From contig CAWEME010000035.1 in assembly GCA_963810055.1 (NCBI GenBank), positions 62,001 through 126,000 on the forward strand: a stretch of 64,000 bases of DNA, in the 5' to 3' direction. Shown one piece after another: positions 33,910 through 43,032 of the stretch. Both the position numbers and the translations under genes were made by a program. The notes under the pieces are model-generated. The model made no database searches. It had not been told where the DNA came from and was given only the letters and a program-made list of their open reading frames with translations. Source of the stretch: REEB95 sp963810055. GTDB lineage: Bacteria > Pseudomonadota > Alphaproteobacteria > ATCC43930 > CGMCC-115725. Each line of letters starts with the position of its first letter. Positions within the stretch are counted from its first letter, which is position 1.

Positions 33910-34695
33910 TTAATCGAAAAGCGCCAGCATGGCCGCGCGCCAGCGTGAGGCAAGCGTCAGATCGCCTTCGAACAGATTGCTACGTTCGATCCAGCGGCGG
34001 TCGGGCCTCGTGACGTTTTCACCGCCATCCGCGATCACGCGGCAGCCGCCCGGCTCGATTGCTTCATCGGCGATCAGCTCGATCTTGCCCTTAGCAATAT
34101 CCGGTATGTGCTTGCGCAGGGCGGCGAGGTCGTCCGGATGAAGCAGGATGCGCGGCGTCCCGATGTCGATCGGGATTTCGGCTACGACCCGCCGCACCAG
34201 GGCGACGAGCGCTTCGCGATTTCGCACCACCTCGGCGCCGATGATCCGCCGTGCCAGCTCGAGCGCCAAGGCTACGACCGCGTCCTCAATCGGGCCGTCG
34301 AGCGCCTTGATCGCGCCGCCCAGCGTATCGAGTGCCTTGGCAAGGCGACCCGAGACCACCGCAAGCTCTTCCTCGGCCGCCCTTTTGCCTGCCTCATATC
34401 CCGCCATATATCCTTCCGCACGGCCACGCGATTGCCCCTCTTCCAGGCCACGCGCCAGCCCTTCGGCGTGGCCCTCCGCCACTTTCTGCGCCCGGATAGC
34501 CTGCATTGCCGCTTCTTGGGCAGCCGCCTCGGTGACCGCATCGGTCTCATCCGGTTGCGGTTTCTTGTATGCGTCCAACGGTTCCGCTGGAACCGGTTCA
34601 AGCTTTTCATCGCCGGTCTTCGCTTCCTCGGGGTCGAGCAGCGGCACGTTCCAGGGCGATACGCGCAAGTCGCGGGTGGTGAGGCGGGAAATCAC
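33910..34695 (-). CDS. fliH: FliH, regulator of the export ATPase
   Basis: A 261-aa protein. A charged N-terminus leads into the Gly-x-x-x-Gly repeat helix expected of FliH (GHAEGLARGLEEGQSRGRAEGYMAGYEAGKRA, residues ~85-118). A V-ATPase E-like C-terminal domain follows (VVALALELARRIIGAEV, PRILLHPDDLAAL, DRRWIERSNLFEGDL). The GTG at 34695 overlaps the preceding stop as GTGA and has AGGGCG upstream. The longer frame reaching 34758 lies inside the neighbour. Confidence 0.85.
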   Translation of the reverse strand: MISRLTTRDLRVSPWNVPLLDPEEAKTGDEKLEPVPAEPLDAYKKPQPDETDAVTEAAAQEAAMQAIRAQKVAEGHAEGLARGLEEGQSRGRAEGYMAGYEAGKRAAEEELAVVSGRLAKALDTLGGAIKALDGPIEDAVVALALELARRIIGAEVVRNREALVALVRRVVAEIPIDIGTPRILLHPDDLAALRKHIPDIAKGKIELIADEAIEPGGCRVIADGGENVTRPDRRWIERSNLFEGDLTLASRWRAAMLALFD

Positions 34696-35009
34696 GATTT
34701 CGCCCTGAGCCGGATGAGGTTGAGTTTGATCCAGGCCCATACCAGGGCCATGAACCATCGGGCGCTGTAGAACGCAATGTACATGGCGCAGACGGCCACG
34801 ATGCCGATCACGGCATCAGCGATGAGACGGGATGCCAAAATTGCGGCGATGCTCCAAATGGATACGTCATCTTCGATCGTATTTCCTTGCGCGACAAAGA
34901 TCAGCAACCCGGCCGCCGCGCCGGGCAGAAACAGGCGCATGACCGACGCCGTCGACGCCGGAGCAGCGCCTTCCGTTTCTTTTGTTTTCTGCTTGCGCCC
35001 TAATGCCAT
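34692..35009 (-). CDS. Hypothetical two-helix membrane protein between motB and fliH
   Basis: A 105-aa protein. A basic, disordered N-terminus (~20 residues) is followed by two hydrophobic segments, roughly 24-40 and 50-100 (IIWSIAAILASRL-like and AVIGIVAVCAMYIAFYSARWFMALVWAWI), and a basic tail. I recognise no family. It starts 15 bases after motB and overlaps fliH as GTGA, so it is part of the flagellar operon. A stator or export accessory role is a guess from position only. Confidence 0.6.
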   Translation of the reverse strand: MALGRKQKTKETEGAAPASTASVMRLFLPGAAAGLLIFVAQGNTIEDDVSIWSIAAILASRLIADAVIGIVAVCAMYIAFYSARWFMALVWAWIKLNLIRLRAKS

Positions 35010-35024
35010 GGTCGACCGCTACAT

Positions 35025-35927
35025 TCAGGGAGTATCACCGGTCTTGGGCGGAACCTCCGGAGCGGTGACAAGCGGCGGAGCGGCATCCTCCGGCTGAACG
35101 GCGCCGTTGAGCAACGGCACCTCGCCGAGCTTCGCTTCCCGATCCGGCGCGACCACGATGATCGAAACGCGGCGATTGCGCGCCATGTTCTCGGCTGAGT
35201 TGTTGGGCTTGATCGGGTGATATTCACCATAGCCCGCGCCAACCAGCCGATCGGGCGCGATGCCGTCATCGACGAACCGCTTGACGACGGATATTGCCCG
35301 CATCGCGGACAAATCCCAATTGGAGTCAAACTGATTGTTGTGGATCGGCACGTTGTCAGTAAAGCCGTTGACCTGAACCGTATACGGAACCTCGGCCAAC
35401 GCCTTCCCGACCTGATCGATGATATGAAGCGCATCCGGCATCAGCGTCGCGCTGCCGCTCTGGAACAGCAAGGTGGCGTTGATATCAATCACGACACCAT
35501 TGGGCTGGTGGACGATATGGACCTGATCCTTTTGGATGAGGTCGTGAAATTGGGTGGAGAGGTTGTTGTATATTTTTTCCAGCTGCTGCAGCCGTTCCTG
35601 GATCTGGCGCTGAAGCTCCGGCGACAGATTCTTCGGCGGCTCCTGGATCGCCGGCACGGGAACCGCGATCGGCGCCGGCAAATTGTTGAAGGGAGCGCGC
35701 TGCGACGCCGTTAGGCCATCGTCCCGGTTCACCATCTTCCCGAGAAATGCCTCCGAAATGACTTGCGACAGGAAGCGATATTTCGAGATATTCATGCTCG
35801 AGATCGCATAGAGCATGACGAAGACTGCGAATAACAGGGTCATGAAATCGGCGTAGGAGATGATCCAACGATCGAGATTCTCATGCCGCTCTTCGTAACG
35901 CCGGCGACCGCGCTTTTGATGTTCCAT
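35025..35927 (-). CDS. motB: MotB-type stator protein
   Basis: A 300-aa protein. A basic cytoplasmic N-terminus precedes one membrane helix carrying the proton-binding Asp (WIISYADFMTLLFAVFVMLYAIS, Asp at residue ~27). A linker with EPPKNLSPELQRQIQERLQQLEKIYNNL follows, and then an OmpA-like peptidoglycan-binding domain at ~145-270 (LLFQSGSATLMPDA, VNGFTDNVPI, LSAMRAISVVKRFVDDGI, GYGEYHP, NRRVSI). It anchors the stator to the wall. The ATG at 35927 follows GGGGAG. Confidence 0.92.
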   Translation of the reverse strand: MEHQKRGRRRYEERHENLDRWIISYADFMTLLFAVFVMLYAISSMNISKYRFLSQVISEAFLGKMVNRDDGLTASQRAPFNNLPAPIAVPVPAIQEPPKNLSPELQRQIQERLQQLEKIYNNLSTQFHDLIQKDQVHIVHQPNGVVIDINATLLFQSGSATLMPDALHIIDQVGKALAEVPYTVQVNGFTDNVPIHNNQFDSNWDLSAMRAISVVKRFVDDGIAPDRLVGAGYGEYHPIKPNNSAENMARNRRVSIIVVAPDREAKLGEVPLLNGAVQPEDAAPPLVTAPEVPPKTGDTP

Positions 35928-35949
35928 GATGCTCCCCGTTCCCGTTCGG

Positions 35950-36816
35950 CTAGGCCGATCGCTTTTCGTCGGCTGGCGCGTCCTTGAATTCACTCTCGGG
36001 CGACAGCTCTTCCTCGTCTCCCGTGCCGTCATCGTCCTCGCCCTCGTTTGGATCGATGACCGGCTCGACCTCGCCGTCATGCATGAAGCTGCTCAGCTTC
36101 ATGCCGAGGTGAAGACGCGGCTCCGAGGTCGCGATACCGAGCAACCCCTCGATGATGATCTCCTGGCGCCGCACGCCGTGGCGGATCACGGCGCGCAACT
36201 TGTTGGCGATCGGTAGATAGATGAGATTCGCCGAACCGACGCCATAGACCGTCGCGACGAACGCCGTCGCGATTCCGCTGCCGAGATTGGCCGGATCGTT
36301 GAGATGGGACATGACCGTGATCAGACCGAGGACCGCGCCGATGATGCCGACAGTCGGAGCATAACCCCCCATTTGCTCGAACACGCGGGCTGCCGACATT
36401 TCATACTCCTCGCGGCTGTGCACCTTGGTTTCGAGAATGGCGCGCACCATGGTCGGAGGAATACCGTCGATGACCAGACTGAGCGCTTCCTTGAGAAACG
36501 GATCCTTCTCGTCGTTGGCAATCGGCTCAAGCGCCAGCACGCCTTCGCGGCGCGCGATCTGCGCCCAGTCCAGAATCCAATCAACGAGCTTGGAGCTGTC
36601 GTTGGACGGCGGAAAGAAGACCCAGGGCATTATCTTTAAGCCCCGGACGAAGATCCGGGGCGGAGTCTGCAACAGGATCGCGCCCGTCGTTCCACCGAAG
36701 ACCATCAGGAAGGCCGGGAAATGCACCAACGCAAGGACGTTGCCATGGTCGAATACCATCGTCAGGATGACCGACAGGAAGGCCAGCACCATTCCGACCA
36801 AAGAGAAAAAATCCAT
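35950..36816 (-). CDS. motA: MotA-type stator protein
   Basis: A 288-aa membrane protein with four helices. The periplasm/membrane signature VFEQMGGYAPTVGIIGAVLGLITVM and the following GSGIATAFVATVYGVGSANLIYLPIANKL are conserved. The cytoplasmic loop with REGVLALEPIA...DPFLKEAL and the REEYEM segment fits the MotA/PomA group. An acidic ~50-residue tail is unusual. The ATG at 36816 is favoured by GGAG nine bases upstream; an in-frame ATG at 36831 overlaps the fliA end. Confidence 0.92.
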   Translation of the reverse strand: MDFFSLVGMVLAFLSVILTMVFDHGNVLALVHFPAFLMVFGGTTGAILLQTPPRIFVRGLKIMPWVFFPPSNDSSKLVDWILDWAQIARREGVLALEPIANDEKDPFLKEALSLVIDGIPPTMVRAILETKVHSREEYEMSAARVFEQMGGYAPTVGIIGAVLGLITVMSHLNDPANLGSGIATAFVATVYGVGSANLIYLPIANKLRAVIRHGVRRQEIIIEGLLGIATSEPRLHLGMKLSSFMHDGEVEPVIDPNEGEDDDGTGDEEELSPESEFKDAPADEKRSA

Positions 36817-36820
36817 CTGC

Positions 36821-37576
36821 TTATTCTCCATTCATATCGGTCAGCCCATCGATGGCGGGTTCTCCATCCGATAACCGGCCCCGCAACGCCAATAAGGCGC
36901 GACCATGAAGACGGCAAACCGTGGACTTATCCATCGTCAGAACTGCACCGACTTCGTCCATATTAAGGCCGTGCTCGTAATAGAGGCTGAGGACCAGGCG
37001 CTCGCGCTCCGGTAGGCCGCACACCGCCTCCGTCAGCGCGGCGAAGGTGCGTTTGCGAACCATGGCCTGCTCGGGATCGCCGCCGTCCTGCGAGGCGCGA
37101 TCGATCTCCGATCTGGCATCGTCGAGCGGCAATAGACGGACCAGAGCGGCATCCGCTACGATCCGGCGATACCGGTCGAGCGAAATCCCCATCTCGATCG
37201 CGACTTCTTCGTCCGATGGCGGCCGGCCGAGCCGGCCTTCGGCCACGCGCATCGCGGCCGAAGCGGCGCGCACCCGGCGCGCAATCGATGGCGACGGCTG
37301 CTCGGACCTGCGCGCTTCGTCGATCATTGCGTTGATGACGATCCGCCGCGTCCTGGGGTCGAATTCAGCGATATCGAGCCCTCCGCGTATGACGCGCAAG
37401 AGCGCCATCATGCCGGCCTGGACCAGATCCCCGACTTCCACGTTGGCCGGCAGGCGTGACTTGAGGTGAAGCGCCGTCGACTTCACCTTGGGCATGAATT
37501 GCCGCAGCAGATCGTTTTCGTTGATCGTCGCGGCCACCGTCGCGCAATAGCGCGCGAGTTCGGACGTCATCGCCAT
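36821..37576 (-). CDS. fliA: FliA, flagellar sigma factor (sigma-28)
   Basis: A 251-aa sigma-70-family protein. Region 2 has LLRQFMPKVKSTALHLKSRLPANVEVGDLVQAGMMALLRVI and a RRIVINAMIDEARRSEQ stretch. Region 3 contains GRPPSDEEVAIEMGISLDRYRRIV, and region 4 is LPERERLVLSLYYEHGLNMDEVGAVLTMDKSTVCRLHGRAL. It should drive the late genes (flagellin, cap, motor) and be held by FlgM (4958). The ATG at 37576 has GGAG eight bases upstream. It is followed directly by motA. Confidence 0.93.
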   Translation of the reverse strand: MAMTSELARYCATVAATINENDLLRQFMPKVKSTALHLKSRLPANVEVGDLVQAGMMALLRVIRGGLDIAEFDPRTRRIVINAMIDEARRSEQPSPSIARRVRAASAAMRVAEGRLGRPPSDEEVAIEMGISLDRYRRIVADAALVRLLPLDDARSEIDRASQDGGDPEQAMVRKRTFAALTEAVCGLPERERLVLSLYYEHGLNMDEVGAVLTMDKSTVCRLHGRALLALRGRLSDGEPAIDGLTDMNGE

Positions 37577-37612
37577 AGGCGTGCTCCGTCAACCGACGCT
37601 GTCCGGCCCTGT

Positions 37613-39733
37613 TCAAGCGGCGGCATTGACGCCTCTTTCGGTTTTCCGGCCGATGACCTCGATCACCCGGATGCGCTTTTCCGGCGGTATCTCGGCGTAG
37701 GAAATAATCCAGAGATGCGGCCGCACCACCATGAGCGTCTGCGCGACTAGTGGACGGAGTTCCGGCCGCACGAGAATGGCGGGGTTGCGTCCTTCCGCTT
37801 CCCAGCGCGCTGCCAAGGCAGCGGCGGTTTCACGCAGCTGGGCGGCGATCGATGGCTCGAGCGCGAAAGCGTTGTTGCCCTCGACGGGCAGCTTGAGCGT
37901 CTGCTGCAACAGCTTCTCGAGCTCGCCGTCCAGGACGGCGGCGCGGATTTCGTCGACAGCGCCAAAAGCGCTCTGGATGATAAAACGCCCGAGCCGGATC
38001 CTGACCGCCTCGACGAGCCTACTCGAATCCTGAGTGGATGCTCCTTCTTCGAGCAGGGTGGTCACAATCCCACGCAAGTCGCGTAACGGTACGCGTTCCG
38101 CAAGGAGCGCACGCATCACCTTATAGACGACCGCTGGCGCAAGCAGCTTGGGGGTCAATTCCTCGACCAACTTGGGAGCCAGCTTACCGAATGCCGCCAG
38201 GAGGCCGTCCAGCTCCATCCGGCCGAAGATCTCGGCGACATGGTCGCGCAATACGCGCTCGAAATGGGTGGCGATAACTACCGCGGCGTCGAACACCGCA
38301 TATCCCGACGCCCGGGCCTGATCCGCCACGTTGGGCGTAATCCACAGCGCCGGCCGCCCGTAGGCGGGATCGCGGGTCGGAGTCCCGGGTACCTGTTCCC
38401 CCGGCTTGTCGGAACCGATTGCCAACAACCGGTCGGGGTAAACTTCGGCGGCGGCTCGCTCTACGCCATGAACCAGGATGCGATAGCTGGTCGGACGGAG
38501 ATCCGGGTTGTCCCGGACATGGACGACAGGAATCAGGAACCCGAATTCGCGCGAGAGCAGCTTGCGCACGCCCTTGAGCCGGAGCAGCAATCCGTTGGCG
38601 CGTTCCTTGCTCACCAGGCTCACCAGTCGGTAACCCACCTCCATGGCCAGGGGCTCGACCACCTCGACGACGTTGACGTCGATCTCCTCAGGCTCAGGCG
38701 GTGTGGCGGGTTTCGGTGCGACAGCGGCGGCGTTTTGCTGACGGACAATCAGCCATCCGACGCCCCCCAACAGCGCCGCGAAGGTCAGAAACGGCAGGTG
38801 AGGCATGCCCGGAATGATTCCGAACAGTCCGACGATCCCGGCGCCCAGCAGCCAGACCTTGGGATAGGCGGCGAACTGCTCGACTACCTGGCGGCCGACA
38901 TCCGCGCCCGTCGAGACACGGCTCACCACCACGCCCGCAGAAGCCGAGATCACCAGCGCGGGAATCTGCGCCACCAGACCGTCACCTACCGTCAAGAGCG
39001 TGTAAGTCTGCGCGGCCGAGCCGATATCCATGCTGTGCTGCCAAATCCCGATCAGCAAACCCCCGATCATGTTGATGAACAGAATCAAGATCGCGGCGAT
39101 GGCATCGCCGCGGACGAACTTGCTGGCGCCGTCCATCGCGCCGAAGAAATCGGCTTCATGCGCCACCTGCTCGCGCCGGCGAATCGCTTCTTCTTGGCCG
39201 ATCAACCCGGCATTAAGATCGGCGTCAATTGCCATCTGTTTGCCGGGCATGCCGTCGAGGATGAAACGCGCCGCGACTTCGGCAATGCGGCCCGAACCCT
39301 TAGTTAGCACCACGAAGTTGATCAGCACGAGAATCGTGAAGACCGCGATGCCGACCGCGTAGTTGCCCCCGATGACGAAGGCACCAAAGGATTCGATGAC
39401 GCGTCCGGCTGCGCCCGACCCCATATAGCCGTTGAGCAGGATCACCCGCGCGGCGGCGACATTGAGCGAGAGCCGCAGCAGCGTGGTCACGAGCAGGAGG
39501 GTTGGGAACGACGAGAAATCCGTCGACCTTGCAGTGTAGAGGGCCGCGAGCAGCGTCATCAGGCTGAGCGAGATATTGAACGTGAACAGGAAATCGAGGA
39601 TGAAGGCCGGCAGGGGCACGACTATCATCGTAAGAATTAAGACGAAGGCGGCCGGGCCGGCGAGCGACGGCAGATGACGCCGCCATGAGACGAGCCCCAA
39701 CCCGTTTGCGACTTTCACCAGTTCCGCGTTCAT
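37613..39733 (-). CDS. flhA: FlhA, export apparatus core protein
   Basis: A 706-aa protein. The N-terminal half has about eight membrane helices, with the hallmarks NISLSLMTLLAALYTARSTDFSSFPTLLLVTTLLRLSLNVAA and FVRGDAIAAILILFINMIGGLLIG. The cytoplasmic half contains the chaperone-docking region and ends ...IRVIEVIGRKTERGVNAAA. It forms the nonameric ring that receives substrate-chaperone complexes. The start overlaps the upstream fliQ-like gene as ATGA. Confidence 0.95.
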   Translation of the reverse strand: MNAELVKVANGLGLVSWRRHLPSLAGPAAFVLILTMIVVPLPAFILDFLFTFNISLSLMTLLAALYTARSTDFSSFPTLLLVTTLLRLSLNVAAARVILLNGYMGSGAAGRVIESFGAFVIGGNYAVGIAVFTILVLINFVVLTKGSGRIAEVAARFILDGMPGKQMAIDADLNAGLIGQEEAIRRREQVAHEADFFGAMDGASKFVRGDAIAAILILFINMIGGLLIGIWQHSMDIGSAAQTYTLLTVGDGLVAQIPALVISASAGVVVSRVSTGADVGRQVVEQFAAYPKVWLLGAGIVGLFGIIPGMPHLPFLTFAALLGGVGWLIVRQQNAAAVAPKPATPPEPEEIDVNVVEVVEPLAMEVGYRLVSLVSKERANGLLLRLKGVRKLLSREFGFLIPVVHVRDNPDLRPTSYRILVHGVERAAAEVYPDRLLAIGSDKPGEQVPGTPTRDPAYGRPALWITPNVADQARASGYAVFDAAVVIATHFERVLRDHVAEIFGRMELDGLLAAFGKLAPKLVEELTPKLLAPAVVYKVMRALLAERVPLRDLRGIVTTLLEEGASTQDSSRLVEAVRIRLGRFIIQSAFGAVDEIRAAVLDGELEKLLQQTLKLPVEGNNAFALEPSIAAQLRETAAALAARWEAEGRNPAILVRPELRPLVAQTLMVVRPHLWIISYAEIPPEKRIRVIEVIGRKTERGVNAAA

Positions 39734-40002
39734 GTTCCAGGTCCCAGAGGTCCACCTAAAATCGTCACGAATAAGGATTCGAGTTGGCGCAACATCCAGG
39801 GCCCGCCCAAGGCCAGGATAAGCAACGCGCTGATAAACTTGGGAACGAAGCTCAACGTCAATTCACTGACCTGGGTTGCGGCTTGCAAAATGCTGACGAT
39901 GACGCCCACGGCCATCACCGACCCAAGTATCGGGCCCGACACCAGGAAGATTGTCTCCATGGCGGCGCGGCCCGCGGCCGACATTGAGATCACGCTGTCC
40001 AT
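39730..40002 (-). CDS. fliQ: Second FliQ, between fliN and flhA
   Basis: A 90-aa protein with two helices and a highly canonical FliQ core (VIVSILQAATQVSELTLSFVPKF, then GGPWMLRQL). Its ATG overlaps the fliN stop as TGATG, and its stop overlaps the flhA start. It is closer to the FliQ consensus than the copy at 30068-30337. Either one has replaced the other functionally, or both enter the gate; the sequence alone cannot say. Confidence 0.88.
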   Translation of the reverse strand: MDSVISMSAAGRAAMETIFLVSGPILGSVMAVGVIVSILQAATQVSELTLSFVPKFISALLILALGGPWMLRQLESLFVTILGGPLGPGT

Positions 40003-40514
40003 CAGCGCAACCGCTTCAGCCGCTCGGCTTGGCTGACGATATCGGTGACCCGGATGCCCATCTTCTCGTCGTTGACGACCACGACCTCACCGCGCGCGAT
40101 CAGGATGCCATTGACCCTGATGTCGAGCGGCGATGTGGCCGGCCGATCGAGCTCGACCAGCGAGCCGTGGCCGAGCTGAACCACATGTCGGATCGAGATG
40201 TCGGCGCGTCCGACCTCGACCGACATGCGAACGGGGATATCCATCACCACGTCGAAATGCGCCAAATCGATATTCGATTGCGCCGCTGCCAGCGGGTCGG
40301 CGGCGATCGACACCGGCGCGACCAGCGGCATGGCAGCCGCCGCATCGGACGCGGCTTTGGCAGCCTGAGCCAAATCCGGCAACGGGCTCGCAACGACGGC
40401 CTCGCCGGCTTTTATCTTGCGTGCGGGTTGGGCGTCCGGCCGGTCAGCCAATTCGCTCTTAGGCGGCGCCTCCTTTTTCGGGGTGCCTTCTGACCCTTTG
40501 CTTTCCGACGTCAT
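40002..40514 (-). CDS. fliN: FliN, motor switch protein
   Basis: A 170-aa protein. A ~85-residue Ala/Pro/Lys-rich N-terminal extension precedes the SpoA domain: FDVVMDIPVRMSVEVGRADISIRHVVQLGHGSLVELDRPATSPLDIRVNGILIARGEVVVVNDEKMGIRVTDI, a full FliN signature. It forms the bottom of the C ring. Start overlaps the fliM stop as ATGA. Confidence 0.94.
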   Translation of the reverse strand: MTSESKGSEGTPKKEAPPKSELADRPDAQPARKIKAGEAVVASPLPDLAQAAKAASDAAAAMPLVAPVSIAADPLAAAQSNIDLAHFDVVMDIPVRMSVEVGRADISIRHVVQLGHGSLVELDRPATSPLDIRVNGILIARGEVVVVNDEKMGIRVTDIVSQAERLKRLR

Positions 40515-41524
40515 AATATTCTCCTGCTATTCGGCAAAACCAGTTCGAGCAGATTGGCGGGCTCGTTGATCTTCGATTCGATGCGGATGGCGGCCTTTCC
40601 CCGGTGCTGCCCCCACTTCGCCCGGTATAACGGCATGTTGTTGAGAGTGATGGTGACGGTCTCGGGTATCTCAACCTCGAACACATCGCCGGTCTGAATC
40701 TTCAGCAGATCGTTCACCGAGATTTCGATGTCGAGCAGCTCGGCCGTTGCGTGCAGATTCACGAGTTGAACACCCATGCGCAGCATCCCGAACCAGTGAT
40801 CGTCCGCGTGCCTGTCCGACGCCACGCCGGACATAAGTTGATCGCGGAGCTGCTCGACCGCGTTGTAAGGCATGCACACAGTGACCCAGCCGCCACCGTT
40901 CTCGATTATCACGCGGAACGTGCTTACGATCACCAGGTCGCTGGGCGATGCGACGTTTGAGAACTGTGGATTGAATTCGTAACGCAGCACTTCGGGCTCG
41001 AAAGCCTGGACCGGCTCCCATGCGGTGACGAATTCGCGCAGCGCGATCGCGATCACGCGCCGAAGAACGCGTTGCTCGACTGTCGTGAATTCGCGTGCGC
41101 CGATTGTAACCGGGAATTTTCCCGTACCGCCGAAGAATATCTCCACGATCGAATGCGCGAGCTTGGCATCGATCGAGATCAACATCGTCCCGTTGAGCGG
41201 CTTGATGCTGACGAGCGCGATGAAACTCGGCACCTCGAGCCGTTCGATGAATTCGGCATGCTTGATCAATTCGACAGCGCCGGGCTTGAGTTCGAGGGCG
41301 CAACGGAGCTCGCGAAAAAGCGAAGTCCGGAAGAATCGCGCGAAACGGTCGTTGAGAACGTCGAGAGTTGGCAGACGCCCCCGCACCACCGTGTCCTGCG
41401 TAAGTAGATTGAACCGGCGGATCCGGCCGATCGGTGAAACCCACTCCCCGTCCGGGTTGTCGGCGATGCGTGTAACTGCCGCAAGGGCGCCGGCCTGATC
41501 TTCGTCGTCCTTGAATTCAGACAT
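40511..41524 (-). CDS. fliM: FliM, motor switch protein lacking the CheY-binding motif
   Basis: A 337-aa protein. The middle domain (residues ~45-230) contains the IFFGGTGKFP loop (GGxG), and the C-terminal SpoA domain is intact (LDIEISVNDLLKIQTGDVFEVEIPETVTITLNNMPLYRAKWGQHRGKAAIRI). The first ~20 residues (MSEFKDDEDQAGALAAVTRI) lack the usual LSQxEIDALL peptide that binds phosphorylated CheY. It overlaps fliK at the start and fliN at the end. No chemotaxis genes are in the window. Confidence 0.92.
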   Translation of the reverse strand: MSEFKDDEDQAGALAAVTRIADNPDGEWVSPIGRIRRFNLLTQDTVVRGRLPTLDVLNDRFARFFRTSLFRELRCALELKPGAVELIKHAEFIERLEVPSFIALVSIKPLNGTMLISIDAKLAHSIVEIFFGGTGKFPVTIGAREFTTVEQRVLRRVIAIALREFVTAWEPVQAFEPEVLRYEFNPQFSNVASPSDLVIVSTFRVIIENGGGWVTVCMPYNAVEQLRDQLMSGVASDRHADDHWFGMLRMGVQLVNLHATAELLDIEISVNDLLKIQTGDVFEVEIPETVTITLNNMPLYRAKWGQHRGKAAIRIESKINEPANLLELVLPNSRRIL

Positions 41525-43025
41525 AAACGCTCAATCCTCCGGTAGGTTTGACATCGCCGGGCGCCTGTTCAACCGCGTCGGCTGGGACGGCGATGCGTCG
41601 AAGCGGAAGTTGCCCGGCGGATTGCTGCCCACGGCCACCCGAAACATCGGCGCCAACCCAGGCTCCCGTCAGATTGAGGCCGACGCCATTGAGCGATCCG
41701 TGCAACTGCGCCAGCGCGTCGCTGACTGCTTGTTGCACCTGCGGCTGTGACGATCCGAACCAGGCCGAGACGTCATGCGCCTGAACTTCGATGCGCACCG
41801 TGAGCGAGCCGAGATCGGGCGGGTTGAGATGGACCGTCATCTGGTTGCGGCCGGCGGAAATCATGGCAAGAACCTGGGGAGCAAGCGCGGAGCCAAGCGG
41901 CTGTGACGTGCCGTCCGTCGCGACGACGCCCACGCTTGCGGCGGCGCCGGAGGCCACCAGCGCGGAACCAGGCAACGCCGATGGCGCGACGCCCCCGCTC
42001 AAAACACCTGAAGGAAATGCCGCAGCTGAACCGCCGCCGGCGGCGTTTTGCACCGGCGTCGCACCGTCGAGCGGCGCATGCGCGTTCCGGGCCGGGCCGC
42101 GATCGACCAAGGAAGCCGCGGCGAGCAGCGCCGGCGGCGGTGGATCGGCCGACGGCAGAAACGCGGTGGGGTTCGCTGGACCGACCGGCTGATCGATCGA
42201 ATCATCACTGGCAGACCCCCCGTCGTCCGCCGTCGCGTTATCCGCGGTCCCGGCCGATAACGGCGGCGACACAGCGACTGGCGGGCCGCTCAAAACCATG
42301 GCAGCCGGACGGCCGACCCCTGCTGTCGCTGGGCCGATACCGTCCGGCTCTTGTGGACTGGACCCATCCTCCAGTCCATCAAGCTCTTGGCCGTTCCGTG
42401 CGCGATTGCCCGCGCTGGATGGCGATTGATCTTGGAGCATGGTGGCCATGGCCGAACCACTCTGGGTGGACGTATTACGCGAAGCGGTGCCCTGGGACGC
42501 ATCGGCCGCAACCGGCGCGACCGTACCGCCACCTGCAGCCGCTCCGCCGTTTGCGCTCGAAGCTGCGCTCGGCACAGACGGAGCGAAGACGGCCATAGCC
42601 AATTGCCCCTGGGCCGCCGGTATGTTTGCTGATGTCCACTTTTTCCTGCTGCTTCCCGAAACGCTTGTCGACGCCGAAGCGCCCGTTACGGCTGGAACCG
42701 AATCCTTGCCGCCGGAATCCGGAGCCGATGCCAAGTTGCCGAGCCCGCGATAGGCGCTTTGCGCCACATCCGCCAACAGCGCGGTTTCGCCATCAGTCGA
42801 TGTGGGGTTCTGGTCGTCGCTCTTTGCCTTACTATCGCCCTTGCCGGAGCCGTTGCGGTTGCCCGACCCGTCCAAGGCCTGTGCCGAATCGACGACTGTG
42901 GAGCCGAGAATGCCGCTGAACGACGCGCCATCGGCAGGCGCGGTGCGGGACGCCGCCGCGTCGCCGCCGGTCGTCAAACCGCCGCTTCCTTGGCCGCCCA
43001 CCAGGCTTCGTACCGAGCTCGCCAT
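41517..43025 (-). CDS. fliK: FliK, hook-length control protein
   Basis: A 502-aa protein rich in Ser, Gly, Ala and Pro over most of its length, as expected of a molecular ruler. A conserved C-terminal domain (residues ~390-470) contains APQVLAMISAGRNQMTVHLNPPDLGSLTVRIEVQAHDVSAWF, the FliK signature that touches FlhB to switch export. The ATG at 43025 lies seven bases after fliG; the longer open frame upstream is antisense-like. It overlaps fliM by eight bases. Confidence 0.9.
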   Translation of the reverse strand: MASSVRSLVGGQGSGGLTTGGDAAASRTAPADGASFSGILGSTVVDSAQALDGSGNRNGSGKGDSKAKSDDQNPTSTDGETALLADVAQSAYRGLGNLASAPDSGGKDSVPAVTGASASTSVSGSSRKKWTSANIPAAQGQLAMAVFAPSVPSAASSANGGAAAGGGTVAPVAADASQGTASRNTSTQSGSAMATMLQDQSPSSAGNRARNGQELDGLEDGSSPQEPDGIGPATAGVGRPAAMVLSGPPVAVSPPLSAGTADNATADDGGSASDDSIDQPVGPANPTAFLPSADPPPPALLAAASLVDRGPARNAHAPLDGATPVQNAAGGGSAAAFPSGVLSGGVAPSALPGSALVASGAAASVGVVATDGTSQPLGSALAPQVLAMISAGRNQMTVHLNPPDLGSLTVRIEVQAHDVSAWFGSSQPQVQQAVSDALAQLHGSLNGVGLNLTGAWVGADVSGGRGQQSAGQLPLRRIAVPADAVEQAPGDVKPTGGLSVYV

Positions 43026-43032
43026 GTTGCGC

